A stretch of DNA of 64,000 bases from Miscanthus floridulus (Eukaryota; Streptophyta; Magnoliopsida; Poales; Poaceae), in the NCBI RefSeq assembly GCF_019320115.1, contig NC_089595.1:107019611-107083610 (forward strand), in the 5' to 3' direction. The position numbers and the translations under genes were made by a program. The notes below the pieces were generated by a model. That model had not been told where the DNA came from and ran no database searches. It saw only the letters and a program-made list of their open reading frames with translations. Positions 46,498 to 58,228 of this stretch are shown in pieces. Numbering within the stretch: position 1 is the first letter of the stretch; every line of letters begins with the position of its first letter.

Positions 46498-47727
46498 TGT
46501 TGACGGTAGTTAACATTCATCATAAATCATCAATATAACTTGTATAAATGGCTAAAATAGATCACCAATGTAGACTTAGGGGTTTAAACTAACAAATTCC
46601 ATAAGTTTTGGTAAATATGTGTTTCTAGCAGGATTTAATCAGAAAATCACCAAGGAGCACCTATTCATCAAAGGAAATCACAGAATTCTACTGCATAAAT
46701 GATGTGGGAAGATTCTAGAAGACTCCAGGAGGCTCTCCACCAAAGCGGGACACATGTCACTGACAAGTGGGCCCGGTTGGCCCCACCTAGAGGCTGCCCG
46801 ACCTATGGGCCCCCTATGTCAGCCTCCTATTGCTATATTGGTTCTCTACTGCCTTAAGGATTTCATCTCCACTGTTTATTCAAGTTGGTTTGATCCAAGA
46901 GTCTAGGATGATTCAATGGGGCTATATATACCAGCCTGCACCCTCCCTCCAGGGAAATTAGCAATTGATCCTAAGAGTTGAGAAGCCAAAAACCCTAATT
47001 CATATGTCCACCAGGATCAAGGCTAGAAATCAAGAGAAGATTAGTCCCTGATAGGATCTAGTCTTGTATTAGGGATAGTGAGATAGAGTGAGAGGGAAGA
47101 GTTTGGAGGAGTCTCAGCCTGTTAGTGCTCTCTCTACGGCTTGTACCCTAGCGGAATCAAGTTCTTCTTGAGCTTGCTTTTAAGATTTCTCTAGTAATCG
47201 ACTTCTAATTCAAGTAGGTATCTTGTTCATATTGTTCTTTAGGTTTGCGACTCTCTTTGAGTACTTTAATCCTTGTAGCTCTTGGGTTAAAGTAGTATTC
47301 GTAGTGTAAGCGTGGTGCTTAGACTCGGTTACTCCTAGATGTACCCTATTTTTCGGATCGTTGGTAGCTCACGAGGGTGACTCTTATAGCCTCGTTGAAT
47401 CCTCTATAGTCCACCTCCTGTTAATAGGCCTAGAAGGACCTTGTTGCTATAGAAAACATACTTTACCTGTGTTTTTTCTAGTAATATCCCTAGAATTGAA
47501 CAATAGAAGATAAAGCTTACCGAAGTTAGAACTAGAAGACCTTTGCAGTCTCCTCTACACTCATATTATCTAGCCTTGATTGTAAAGTTGGGATAAGTTA
47601 GATTTTGTTATTCTCACACATGTTTCCTTGAGTTCCATATAAAAATGGGTACTCTCGGTGAAGTGCTACATCGGTATAATATTCGTGCGCTTATAGATTA
47701 TTCTATGTGCATTAATTTGTACCAACA
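46498..47727 (+). repeat. Athila-like LTR, plus orientation
   Basis: 1230 bp, TGTTGACGG...ACCAACA. It is the same family as 4049-5393. TATATATA lies near 46923-46930. Confidence 0.78.
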
Positions 47728-48677
47728 GCTCACCAACAACTTTGGTCTAGACATCTACTTCAACTAATGTGACTATGTCCACTACACCAAGCACAACTAA
47801 GGATTTAGTCATGAGCATCAGCCAAGAGGGGCTCGGGAGCATACTAGAGGACCAGTCGCTCGAGAAGGCGAGTAATTTCGCCCAACGCTCATGAGAGAAG
47901 ATTTGGAGGTCTCATAGCAACCTTCGACTATGACTAATACTTTGACTACATCGACTACAACTACAAAAACTATATCCATTTTCGAAGAGAAGATATGTCA
48001 TCAAGTGAAGCTTCTGATGAGAAGGTCTCAATGATAAAGATCTACACAATGAGAAGGCCTCAGAGACGAAGATATGTGCGGCCAAAAGGTCCTAGAGGCG
48101 AAGATTTGCGCTTTGAGCGAAGCCAATGAACCATGTCATAGAAGCGACAGAAGGCGTCGAAGCCCAAAGTTGAAGACACCGAGAAGATCAACATTAAGGC
48201 ACTTGGAGCTAGAAGCCTCGGAAGTTAGCACATATATGGACTTGTGTCGTGCGTGTGCTCTTTTCTCCATGTCCTTTTTTCCCATAGGATTTTTGGACTT
48301 GAGTTTTTAGTGAGGCGTGCACACATAGGTTGTGAACGACGATCCTCGCAACCAAGGTTCGAGTTGTATTGCTTTTTCTTGTATGAGCATCTACTAGGTC
48401 ATGTAGTACTAGCCATAACCTAGTAGCTGAGGAGCTACTATTGGGGGAGCCCATATGGTATATGGGCCAAGACTCTCCCTTAAAGAATCCCAATAGGTAC
48501 TAGTGTCGTGGTATGTGAATTCCACCCCCACCAGGGGCCACTTGTAACTAACCATTGCCTATATATAGTGCCAAGGGCATGAGGTCAAAGGACTCTCATC
48601 CCCCTATTCATTTGCTTGTCTCATAACCCTAGTTGGTCAACACAATATACACCCAATTAGCTAGTTAATGGTGTTAA
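47728..48677. other. Unresolved repeat-like sequence
   Basis: No supported gene. It has loosely repeated GAGGCGAAGAT/GAGACGAAGATATG strings at 47990-48110 and a TATATATAGTGCC box near 48564, so it may be part of another LTR. I cannot place its ends. Confidence 0.4.
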
Positions 48678-48943
48678 TTAGGCCAGTCTCAGTATATAGT
48701 TTCATGGCGTTCTTTTCAAGACAATAAAATTTGAATGAAACATCCACTCTCAATATAAAGTTTCATTCTATAGTTTCATAGGCATTTAATTCTATGACTA
48801 ATAGATAGTTGGTAATCGTGCCAAGAGAGTTTCATCAATTCTTCTCTCTTCTTAAATACATTGTCATATCATAAAAATGTCTATGTGGCATCCTATTTAA
48901 TGCAAATGAAAACCCCATGGAAGTCCCACTGAGACTGTCCTTA
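48678..48943. mobile_element. Tourist-like MITE (PIF/Harbinger)
   Basis: 260 bp (48681-48940) with ends GGCCAGTCTCAGT and, inverted, GGACAGTCTCAGTG, flanked by TTA at 48678-48680 and 48941-48943. TTA repeats and this end sequence are typical of the PIF/Harbinger group. Confidence 0.85.
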
Positions 48944-49983
48944 GTGGTTGTCCTCTTATTTCTTCCACCCTATTAATGTGGAATGCATCTATATTCATCT
49001 TTCTCTTGTCTTCCCCTCTCCTTCATTTTTACTATTATAGTGATTTTTTTGCCTATGTAGATTGATCGGATGGAAATATAAGACTTAGGGCTAATGATTA
49101 AAAAATTCTTCCTTTCTATAATTTTCAGTATCATTTAGGCCTTGTTTCACATGGCTCTGGCTCCTCACTATGGTGCACATAGGTGTTAAAGTTGATGAAG
49201 CCAAGAGCTGCCCCTTCCATTGTGCCAACAATGTCAGAACTACGCCCACCGCTACGCCTTTTGCTATCTGATGCTACTATGTGCGACATGTTCGTGCGAG
49301 TGCAAATTGTCTTGATTTAGTTTTTACCCATCCCTGCATCTTCGGATATGTGATTATCAATCAGGCAGTTTGTTTTCTAGCTTCGCCATACATGTTCGTA
49401 GCCACTAGCAAGACAAACGCTTGGATTACTTATCATTTCGTGCCCATGTTAGAGGTCTTCACCCATGGTCTCTTCATCTACCCTACCCTATAATACACCA
49501 GTTAGAATAAATCTACAGCCACACAACAAATACCTGCTCCACAGTCATGACCTATGCTACATCCACACCCATGAATACACCTGGAAAATATAACACCATC
49601 AAAACGGATGCACCAGATTATCTCTTAGTCATTCTCTCTCATTACTCGTCCAAATCCGACGGCTCGTGTTTAGTGCGTTTGTCCTCCGTCGCCCTCTCGC
49701 GGACCTCCTACGCGCATGCGCATGCGCCTGCAGAAAAAATACGTAGGCCACTCTAGGTCGCCAGGTCTCCATGTCAGGTCACCGCAATCCAAAGGCCGCA
49801 CCTTTCGCCTCCGGCGCTAGGGTTTCGCCTGCCTCCCAATTCGATCCGCGATTGCACCAGGACCAGGTACGCCCCCACGATTCCACCCTCGGCACCCAGA
49901 TTCGGGCTCTGGTTCCCCTAAATCTGTGTGTTTTCGTGGTGTCCAGGTGATCTCTTCCCCTTTGGTCTGCTGTGACGTGGGAG
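48944..49983 (+). promoter_or_regulatory. Upstream region and 5' leader of the RRM gene
   Basis: From about 49760 the sequence becomes GC-rich and leader-like (CTAGGGTTTCGCC). A probable leader intron runs from GTACGC at 49867 to CAG at 49946, with the start codon 38 bases later. The rest (48944-49750) shows no gene. The stretch at about 49135-49200 (TTAGGCCTTGTTTCACATGG) resembles a hAT-type MITE end, but no partner end was found. Confidence 0.45.
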
Positions 49984-52367
49984 ATGCCGCCGAAGTCTAA
50001 GAGGGGTGGCGCTGCCACCGCGAGGAAGGCGCCGGGGGCGAGGGGCCGGATGGGGAGGGCGCAGGCTGCTGCGGAGGAGGCGCCGGCTGTGGAGGAGATG
50101 AAGGAGGCGCCTGCTGAGGAGGTGAAGGTCGCCGAGGAGGCCCCAAAGGTGGTGGAGGAGCCAAAGCGGCAGCCCTCGCCTCTGCTGCCACAACAGCTGG
50201 TGGTGGAGGAGAAAGGCTCCGATGCCGCGGCCAACGGTGCCAACCAGGGCAAAGGTATTGTTTCTGCTCCTATTTCGTGCATAGGTCGTGGACTTCTGCT
50301 GTGATCTGTCCTGCGGCCTCAGAGATTTAGATTATAGATTATTAGTTGTAGCATGGCGGTTGTATTATGCAATAATCCCTATTATACTTGGTGGAACATG
50401 AACATATATTTTGGCCATTCTATTGATGACAAGCCCAGGATATTTATTTTGATGCCTGTGGCCATTTGGCATTCTGTTTTGACAATGACTACTATAGGTT
50501 TTACTTAGTTTGAAATAGAACAAAGAAGATTATGTGTTTGTTGTAATTATGGCTGATGGGCTCTGCTCTATATGGGTCAGATACTGTTCACTGTTTCATC
50601 TTAAAATAAGTTGATGGGGGTGTCTTATGCTCAAATTTTTAGATGACGGAGTTGCAAAAGAAACATATGAAGAAGAGGACAAAAGGCGAACGACTGGAGT
50701 TTGAGGATGAACCAGAATATGAAGAGGAGGCTGCTGTAGACTACGATGAGAAAGATTTAGAGCAATATGAGGAGCAATACGAGGATGGTGATGAAGAGGT
50801 GGAGTATACTGAAGATGTGGTTGAAGTGGAGATAGATATGGTGGATGAGGAACTTGATGAAGGTGGTGATGATGGAGAGGGGGAGGGATACGAAAATGCT
50901 GACGAAGAACATCATGTGGATGTGGATGATGAAGAACATAATGAAATGGTCAAAGAGCACCGCAAGCGGAAGGAGTTTGAAGTTTTTGTTGGTGGGCTGG
51001 ATAAAGATGCAACAGAAAATGACCTTAGGAAGGTTTTTGGTGAAGTTGGTGAGATCACTGAAGTTCGTCTGATGATCAACCCTGTCACAAAGAAGAATAA
51101 AGGCTTTGCCTTCCTACGATATGCAACTGTAGAGCAAGCAAGGCGTGCTGTTTCAGAGCTAAAGACCACTGGTTGGTCTTAAGATTGACTATTTTATGTT
51201 TCTGTATCCTTTTCACAAATGGCTTACATGTTTTATTTAATATATACTCCAGGTGCGGGGTAAACAATGTGGCGTTGCTCCAAGTCATGACAATGATACA
51301 CTCTTTGTCGGCAATATCTGTAAAACATGGACAAAAGAACATGTATGCAAATTAAGATTTGTTTTTGTGATTTTCATTTGCTTCTTCACTGAAGAAATAA
51401 CTTGTTTTGGCTTTTGCAGTTGAAGGATAAACTGAAGAGTTATGGAGTTGAAAGTTTTGACGACTTACTACTGGTTGAGGATACTAACAATCCTGGGATG
51501 AATCGTGGCTATGCCTTGCTTGAGTTTTCTACTCGACTTGAGTCAATGGATGCTTTCAGGATATTGCAGAAGAGGGATGTAGTCTTTGGAGTTGATCGTA
51601 GTGCAAAGGTTTCCTTTGCTGATTCCTACCCTCAAGTCGATGACGAAATAATGGCACAGGTGACTACTTATTTTGTACAGTAATTATAACTTAAAAATCA
51701 ATCATGAATTGCCCATTAACACGTGTACCCAATAGTTTCTATGTATCTACCTGATCTGTTTAAACTTTAAAGTTGTTGCATCCTGATTTATGTTATTTAT
51801 GATTCAGGTCAGAACTGTATTTCTTGATGGCCTTCCTCCCTCATGGGATGAAGACCGTGTTAAGAAATATCTCAAAAAGTATGGAGCTATTGAGAAAGTC
51901 GAACTTGCTCGAAACATGCCAGCTGCCAAGAGAAAGGATTTTGGGTTTGTTACATTTGATACGCATGATAATGCTGTTGCTTGTGCTGAAGGGATAAGTG
52001 ACTCTGAGATTGGTGAAGGTGATCACAAGGTCTGTTTTACAAATTGCAACTATATTTGCAGTGTCCATATAAATATATATTATGTCATTGTGCAAGTTTT
52101 TTTTTTTGTAATGATTGCAATTTCCCGATTCGGGCAAAAGTAAGGGCTAGACTGTCGCGGCCACTACAGAGACCACCTAGAATGAAGCATGGATTGAGAG
52201 GAAATTTTAGAGTCGGGCATGGTGCCCCACGAGGTGGCCGTTTACCGTATGCTCGTGCTCCTCCACCTCGCAGGCCTCCGCCACGTCTTGTTCGACCTGC
52301 TGTTAGTCGCTTACCACCCCTCAGGAGCCATCCATTTTTGGAACACGTCTCTGTAACTGGCATTTGA
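49984..52367 (+). CDS. hnRNP Q/LIF2-like protein with three RRMs, damaged and 3'-truncated
   Basis: A nuclear RNA-binding protein of the plant hnRNP Q (LIF2) family, which in Arabidopsis binds chromatin and RNA and partners LHP1. Exons: 49984-50254, 50643-51171, 51253-51342, 51420-51659, 51808-52029 and about 52134-52367. The N-terminus is basic (MPPKSKRGG), then alanine/glutamate-rich, then strongly acidic. RRM1 is in exon 2 (FEVFVGGLD, KGFAFLRY), RRM2 in exons 3-4 (TLFVGNI, RGYALLEF) and RRM3 in exon 5 (TVFLDGLP, DFGFVTF). Exon 6 is rich in arginine and proline (RPPPRLVRP). Problems: exon 1 and most of exon 2 are in different frames; the exon 2/3 join is out of frame; there is no AG before exon 6 (GATTCGG/GCAAAA); and the tail stops early after RSHP. 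It may be a decaying partial duplicate, or the consensus may have homopolymer errors. Confidence 0.75.
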
Positions 52368-53061
52368 AAGGCCCAATCTTTGGAACGCGTCTCTGTAACT
52401 GTCTATTTTATGCTCAAATCATACCATATATAGCTACATTTCACACTATTGCTAAAAGGTTCAATCTCGCTATGAAACTGATAAATTCTAAGTGGGACGG
52501 CAATATTTATTACTGAAAGCGAATATTCCTTGCATGTGTTACAAAAGTTCCAAAAAAAAGACCGGTAATCACCTATAATATGTTTCATCTTTCTTATTAT
52601 CACAAAATAGTTATTTGATTTATGTACAATAAATTAAACAAATGCTCATCCCTAGGAAATTAGGAGGCTTCCTTGTATACAATTTCATGAAATCATGGGA
52701 TGGTGTAAGATTGTCATCAATCAAGACTGTAAGCATATATTCTCTAACTATATTCCGTACACTACATACAAAATTAATAACTTAACTTATTATATCTACC
52801 ATGCACAGCTATTAAATTCACCGAGGATGGAAGTTTTGGGGGGACATTCTTAAAAGCCATACAAACGAATGTTTTGACAACTTTTCTGAAGATCTCTAAG
52901 TCATGATTAAGGACTTATACAGAATGTAACTTAAATGGATATATGAGAAAAAACTTTACTATGACTTCTTAGTTTTCCGGATTGTATACATGCTTAAAGA
53001 TAATGTGTAAAAGTTAAACTATGGAAAAAAAACATTGGTTGTTTTCATTTACAAGATAAAT
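52368..53061. other. Intergenic, AT-rich
   Basis: No gene seen. TTTGGAACACGTCTCTGTAACT at 52338 is repeated with one change at 52379, a short tandem duplication at the broken 3' end of the RRM gene. The rest is AT-rich and may be the body of the Helitron that ends at 53090. Confidence 0.5.
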
Positions 53062-53090
53062 CCGTTGCGTTAGCACGGGTATTATACTAG
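53062..53090 (+). mobile_element. Helitron 3' terminus, plus orientation
   Basis: A hairpin CCGT-TGCGTTAGC-ACGG (53062-53078) is followed by a short spacer and CTAG at 53087-53090, with T next. That is the standard 3' end of a grass Helitron. The matching 5' TC end was not found. Confidence 0.6.
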
Positions 53091-53426
53091 TACCAACAAT
53101 GAGTTACTTCATCGAGAGTTCAGAATGGGTAGATCGTTAACTCTGCATGAACCCCAATGCCAGTATGCCAAGACGTCTCCTATTATGCCGAGAGGTTTCG
53201 TGTTTGGTTATTATCCTTAGTTCTTAGAGACAAAGCATTAGTTAGTTATATTGTGATGTGTCAGGAAAAGGTGATTGGGTTATTTGTATCTTTGGATTGT
53301 TTCGTTTTGCTTATTATTTCATTTTACCAAAATTTGAATCTCATGAATGTTCTCCTGGAGTTCCAGTTTTAAATAATGTCCACAGTATTCTCTATCTTTA
53401 TTCTATTCTCTATATTTATTATATTA

Positions 53427-54845
53427 CTAGAAAATATGCCCGTGCGTTACAACGGTGAGAAAAAAATATGTCTCTTGTCATTGAGATGTTATCTTGTATG
53501 ACACTTATAGGTATTTGATACATAGATGAGATTGATATGGTTATTATTTGTATAAAATCTCAATCAACAATTATAAGTCAAAGGAAACAAGAATCTTACC
53601 ATGCATGTACTAAAAGATCTAGACGTATATATAATAATTATTATAATATAATAATAATGCTTAAGAATACAGTGCTTGTTTCAAGTGAAGAGATAATTCC
53701 CAAAAAGTACTCAAACACTACCCACTATCAAGCCGGAAGCATATCAACGTACCATTTGTTTCGGTAATTGGAGAGTTTAATACGTATATGAAGGCACTGG
53801 GTTTGGAATCGATATAGAAATATCTATAGAATATATAGCTCACATGGTTCGTTGAAATCATCCGTCACAAAAAAAAGAACATTTGGTTAATGTTTAGGGA
53901 GGGACTTTTGTGCAAATTCATACAATCCAGAATTTTTTTAAGCTCCAATCCAGAATTTTCTATCCACTCGTTCATCGTTATCCCTTGCTAGCACCACAAA
54001 TGCTCCTTTCCTTGAGTCAAAAAAGCTCCTTTCCTCTTCCTCATACAAGCGTGCCTGGCGGCAGCGGTGCATGGCATGAAGAGAGACAACGGCGGCGTGC
54101 GGGGCGAGGACTGGCTGCAGCAGATGGCTGGGTGAGGACCGGTGGCTGCTGCTCGCTGGCGTGCGGCGGCTGCTCGTGGTGGCTGGCTAGTTGAGATCCG
54201 GCGGCAGCTGCTCGTGAGCCCTGCGGCTGTGGCTTGCGGCTCGCCGAACGTGGACCGCTGGCGGCGGCGACTCACAGGCCGAGGAGTGTTAGCGTCAGCT
54301 CGCGGGCCATGCGGCGGCACAGCAAAGGCGCGGTTTGGACTGCGACGATAGGGGAGCGCAGACATCGAGCACGGCCAAGGCCGACGGACAGCTACGACGT
54401 GAGGGCATGGCCACCCATGGCGGGCTCGTGGCCATGGTTAGAGCATAGCCATGTCGGCTGATCGGGCGCGGCGCAGCAGGCTTGTGCACGGTTTCATGAT
54501 TTTTGTGTTTTTTCTTGATTCGCTTGGATTAATTGATTGTGTGATAAATTTGATTGTTTGGTGGGATTTTTTTTTTTTCTCTTTGGTTTGATTTGTACTT
54601 GGATTGGATTTTCACGGTGGCAGGAGTCCGATTTGGAGAAACAACGAAAACAATTCGTAAACGTGCTCGACTCTAGAAAAAAAAACAGACGGTTGCGAGA
54701 TTGCCGAAGTCGAGCCTCTAGAAAAAAAAAACAGACGGTTGCGAGATTGCCGAAGTCGAGCCACTTTACGATTATTAGATTGGACGAAAATTTAGTGTGG
54801 TAAGAAATTTTGTCTCTTTAATATTAGATATAGAATAGATATAGA
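53427..54845 (-). mobile_element. Non-autonomous Helitron, minus orientation
   Basis: On the minus strand it starts TCTATATCTATTCTATATC (from 54845) and ends with hairpin CCGTTGTAACGCACGG (53440-53455), spacer and CTAG (53427-53430). The bases outside are A at the 5' side and T at the 3' side, as expected for Helitrons. It is 1419 bp. No Rep/helicase gene is present. A GC-rich core (about 54040-54480) differs sharply in composition from the AT-rich flanks and may be captured sequence. A unit of about 48 bp (AAAAAACAGACGGTTGCGAG...) is tandemly repeated at 54676-54770. Confidence 0.78.
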
Positions 54846-55430
54846 TTACAACTAAAACGTACGGACTTGTTTTCGGATCATCCGAACTTGTAGAGCTGGG
54901 TAACTTGAGTACGGCATTGTCGCCTACTCCGATCAGGAGCGGTGGGCGCGGTGCAGTAGCAACAACGTGGGTATTGTTCGACTTCTGCTTATTTCTCTTA
55001 TTCTCTCCGTGTACAAGACCGCACATTTTCTGCATACTGTAATAACAAATATTTTTTAAAAAAAATCACTGCGCAACGTTAGTAGAAGAAATGCCCTCAC
55101 GTCGTAGCCCGCACAACGTTAGTAGAAGAAATGACATGGTTAGAGCATACTGTAATAACAAATATTTAAAAAAAAAAATCACAGCGCGGTGCATTCTTGA
55201 TCTGTGCCCGAGATGAAAGAAAGAGGGATGGGGCGTCGTTACAAAATTGTAGCCAAGTTACTGTTTTCAGAAAAAATTTATAGTTAGCACCATAAAACTA
55301 GCAAATGAAGATGTGGTATTGTTTGAATTATCGTGGTATTGTTTTTTTCCTGTTGCAACGCACATGTATGATCCTAGTACAATGAAAAGATTTAATAATC
55401 TTAGTTTGTGACCACAAATTGAGTCTACTA
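54846..55430. other. Intergenic, no gene seen
   Basis: It contains two copies of GCACAACGTTAGTAGAAGAAATG-type sequence (55071-55093 and 55110-55133) and two A-rich tracts after TAACAAATATTT. It looks like a local duplication of uncertain origin. Confidence 0.45.
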
Positions 55431-55858
55431 GGAGCCTGTTTAGATGGACTAGGACTAGCAACTAGTTCTATTAGCTCCTATAAGTGGACTAATGGACTAA
55501 CAACTAGTTCATGATTAGTAGGCTAACAATAAGTCTGTCTGTTTGGATGATTAGGGACTAAAAAATAGTCAACTACCCTCTTCGTCCACAAAAGAATGCA
55601 ATTATGGGATTTGTACCGACCGGACAAGCTCAAGTTTAACCAAGTTTATAGCAAATATTATTAATATTTATATCTATAAATAAATTTATTATAAAAATAT
55701 ATTTTATAACTAATCTAATGATACTTACTTTATATCATAAATGTCTGTACTTTTTATATAAATTTAGTTAAGTTCCAACTCTTTGACTTTAAAAAACGAG
55801 AATTATATTCTTTTGTGGATGGAGTAGTAGTTGTTAGTTCTATGTAAACAAGGCCTGG
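55431..55858. mobile_element. hAT-like MITE containing a Stowaway MITE
   Basis: The outer ends are GAGCCTGTTTAGATG (from about 55432) and, inverted, CAGGCCTTGTTTACAT (ending about 55858). The middle is occupied by the Stowaway at 55576-55827. Confidence 0.6.
55576..55827. mobile_element. Stowaway MITE nested in a hAT-like MITE
   Basis: The ends CCCTCTTCGTCCACAAAAGA and, inverted, CTACTCCATCCACAAAAGAA are flanked by TA. The AT-rich body and the 'CTCC.TCCGTCC-AAAAGAA' form are typical of Mariner-type Stowaway elements. Confidence 0.82.
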
Positions 55859-57199
55859 ATTTTTTATCGAATTTTGCTACTTAACGGTCCTCACGGCCCG
55901 AATGTTCTTACCTAGAAGGCTAAAACGAAAGGCCTAACTACGCGGTTATGTTTTTTAATAAAAGAGAAACAGAAAATAAGTCATATCCTCATCGAAAATC
56001 TTCCCGTCTGACCAGTCGAGTCTCTCACCGACCAGCGCGCACAGTCTGCAAATATTCTCTTAGGCCTCACGATGACATCGGCCTAGCCTATGGATGACCT
56101 CAACATCGCTTGAAGGTAGGACTGCTTTGCGGCCACGTAACGTTTGTGACCCTGATCAGGTATGCGCAGGATAGGCTTCCTTTTTCTTCATGTTTTACTT
56201 TTTGATTCCCTATACTTATATGTTTTGCTTTATTTTCTGTATTTCATGAGATACATATGATGCTCATGTACTATGTAACATTTTTTCATGTTATTGATTA
56301 TTTAACATGTGATGTTCTTCAATATTATTTAATTAACTTATTTTCTATTTAATTTATTTCTTTATTTATTTCATAACATTATCATTTATTTTTGTTCCCT
56401 TTTTCTTCTTCTTTACTTTACTCTAATTAATTATTTTATTTCTTATTTTTCATGTTTTGCACTTTTATTTCTATATTCCATGATATACATGTGATGTTGT
56501 ATTACAATAAATGAGATGTTCTTCGATTATCTTTTAGTATTTCATTCAATACTCATCAAATGTTCCATACTATATTTTAGTTTGTTCAAACATTATCCAT
56601 GTGATGTTATATTAAAATTTCATTAACCTTGATACATGTGATGTTCATGTAGTACACATGTGATGTTCGATGATGTATTCTTATATGTTTTGAATTTAGA
56701 TAGTATAACTGAGATGTTCTTTAGCTATCTTTCTGTACCAATGTGATTTGCTTTTTAATTTTCATTTATACATGATTTTTTAATGTTGTTTTCCCTTACT
56801 TAACTATACAATTAATTTATCCATTTTTATGTATCTCTAGCATCTATTGGTTGATGTGATGTTTTATGATGTATTTTATGATGCTCATACAGTATATATT
56901 GGATGTTCCACGATTATCTCTGAGTACTCACATAATACTAGTGAGATATTCTATGGTATATTTTAGGTTTTTCAAGTAGTATACATATGGTGTTCTCTTT
57001 TATTTTTCTCGTTACGTGGATTTTTTTCATTTTTATAGTTTTCCCTTATGTTTTGTTCAACCTTTATTAATTTATTTTCTAGTTAAGTTATTTATTTTTA
57101 TTTCTATATACTCATAGCATTTATTTCTCTTTTTTATTCTTCTTTATTTTGCACTAATTAATTATTTTTATTTTTTCATTATCATGTTTTTCTTTTCTA
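55859..57199. repeat. AT-rich region with scattered GATGTTC repeats
   Basis: No gene. From about 56165 on, short phrases such as TACATGTGATGTT, GATGCTCATGTA and GATGTTCTTCGAT recur every 50-150 bases among T-rich runs. It looks like an old degenerated repeat. I cannot assign a family. Confidence 0.5.
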
Positions 57200-57455
57200 C
57201 TACCTCCGTCCTGAAAAGAACGTAACTATGTGTTGTGTTCAACGAAAAGTGGTTCACCTTTGACTAAGTTTTTAGTTAATAATATTTATAGTTATGTCTT
57301 TAAATTAATTTATTATGAAAATACATTTCGTAATTAATCTGATGGTATTTATTTGGTATCATAAATATGGATACTTTTTAATCTATAATTAGTCAAATTT
57401 AAAGTACTAAAACGTGACACTGTGCCAGAATTGCATTTTTTAGGGTTAGAGGTAG
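57200..57455. mobile_element. Stowaway-like MITE
   Basis: The ends CTACCTCCGTCCTGAAAAGAA and, inverted, CTACCTCTAACCCTAAAAAA are flanked by TA (57198-57199 and 57456-57457). Confidence 0.8.
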
Positions 57456-58228
57456 TATTTCTTATTTTTCACAATATACTTGTGATATTTACCTGGTTTA
57501 CACATTGTTCTATGATATATTTTAGGATGTTCACGTCGTGGTATACATTTGTTCCATAATATGTTTTATTTTTTCCTTTTACTTTTCTTTTGATTATTAC
57601 CTTTTTTATTCCATTCTTTCTTTTATATTATTATTTGTTTTTTCTGTTAAGTAGAATTTTTATTCTATGAGATTTTTTATGATATATTTTAGTCTAGAAT
57701 ATTATTTTTGTGAGGATAGAATGCCTTTTCTTTTGACTTAAATGGTCTGATACAATTTAGTAATATAACTTTTTGTAACTTAGACGAAATATTTACAATG
57801 TGGTGGTGGAGAATGACTTTATTTAGCCACAATTTATGGTGTTTAATGCACTCTACACACTTTTTTTGCTCCTATTTTCTTTACCTCTGATATACTATTT
57901 ACTATTTCTCTTCTTGTTTTTTTTACTATCCGGAACGCAGGAACTCCCGCGCGTCCTGAGCGGGGACAGGCGGGGGAACTCTTGGGGACGCGCTCACGAT
58001 CTGGGCCGGGCTGGCACGGGGCGAGAACGTGGGAACGCGCGAGCTGGGCTGGGCCGTGGGATGGAATCGAGCGCTGGCGCGCGAGCGCGAGAAGATTCCG
58101 TGGTCGGCGTGGCACTGGCTGCCACCCGGTCGGACTGTAGTCGTCCCCCATCCTCCTCCATTACCAAATTGAGATCGAAAACCTGGGTTGCGGCGGACTC
58201 GACTGTAGCAGCAGCCACCGAGAACAAG
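57456..58228 (+). promoter_or_regulatory. Upstream region of the WD40 gene
   Basis: AT-rich to about 57930, continuing the GATGTTC-type repeat, then abruptly GC-rich up to the start codon. The GC-rich 300 bp probably contain the promoter and leader. A frame open from 57836 runs through this part, but its N-terminus is low in coding character and I do not accept it. Confidence 0.45.
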
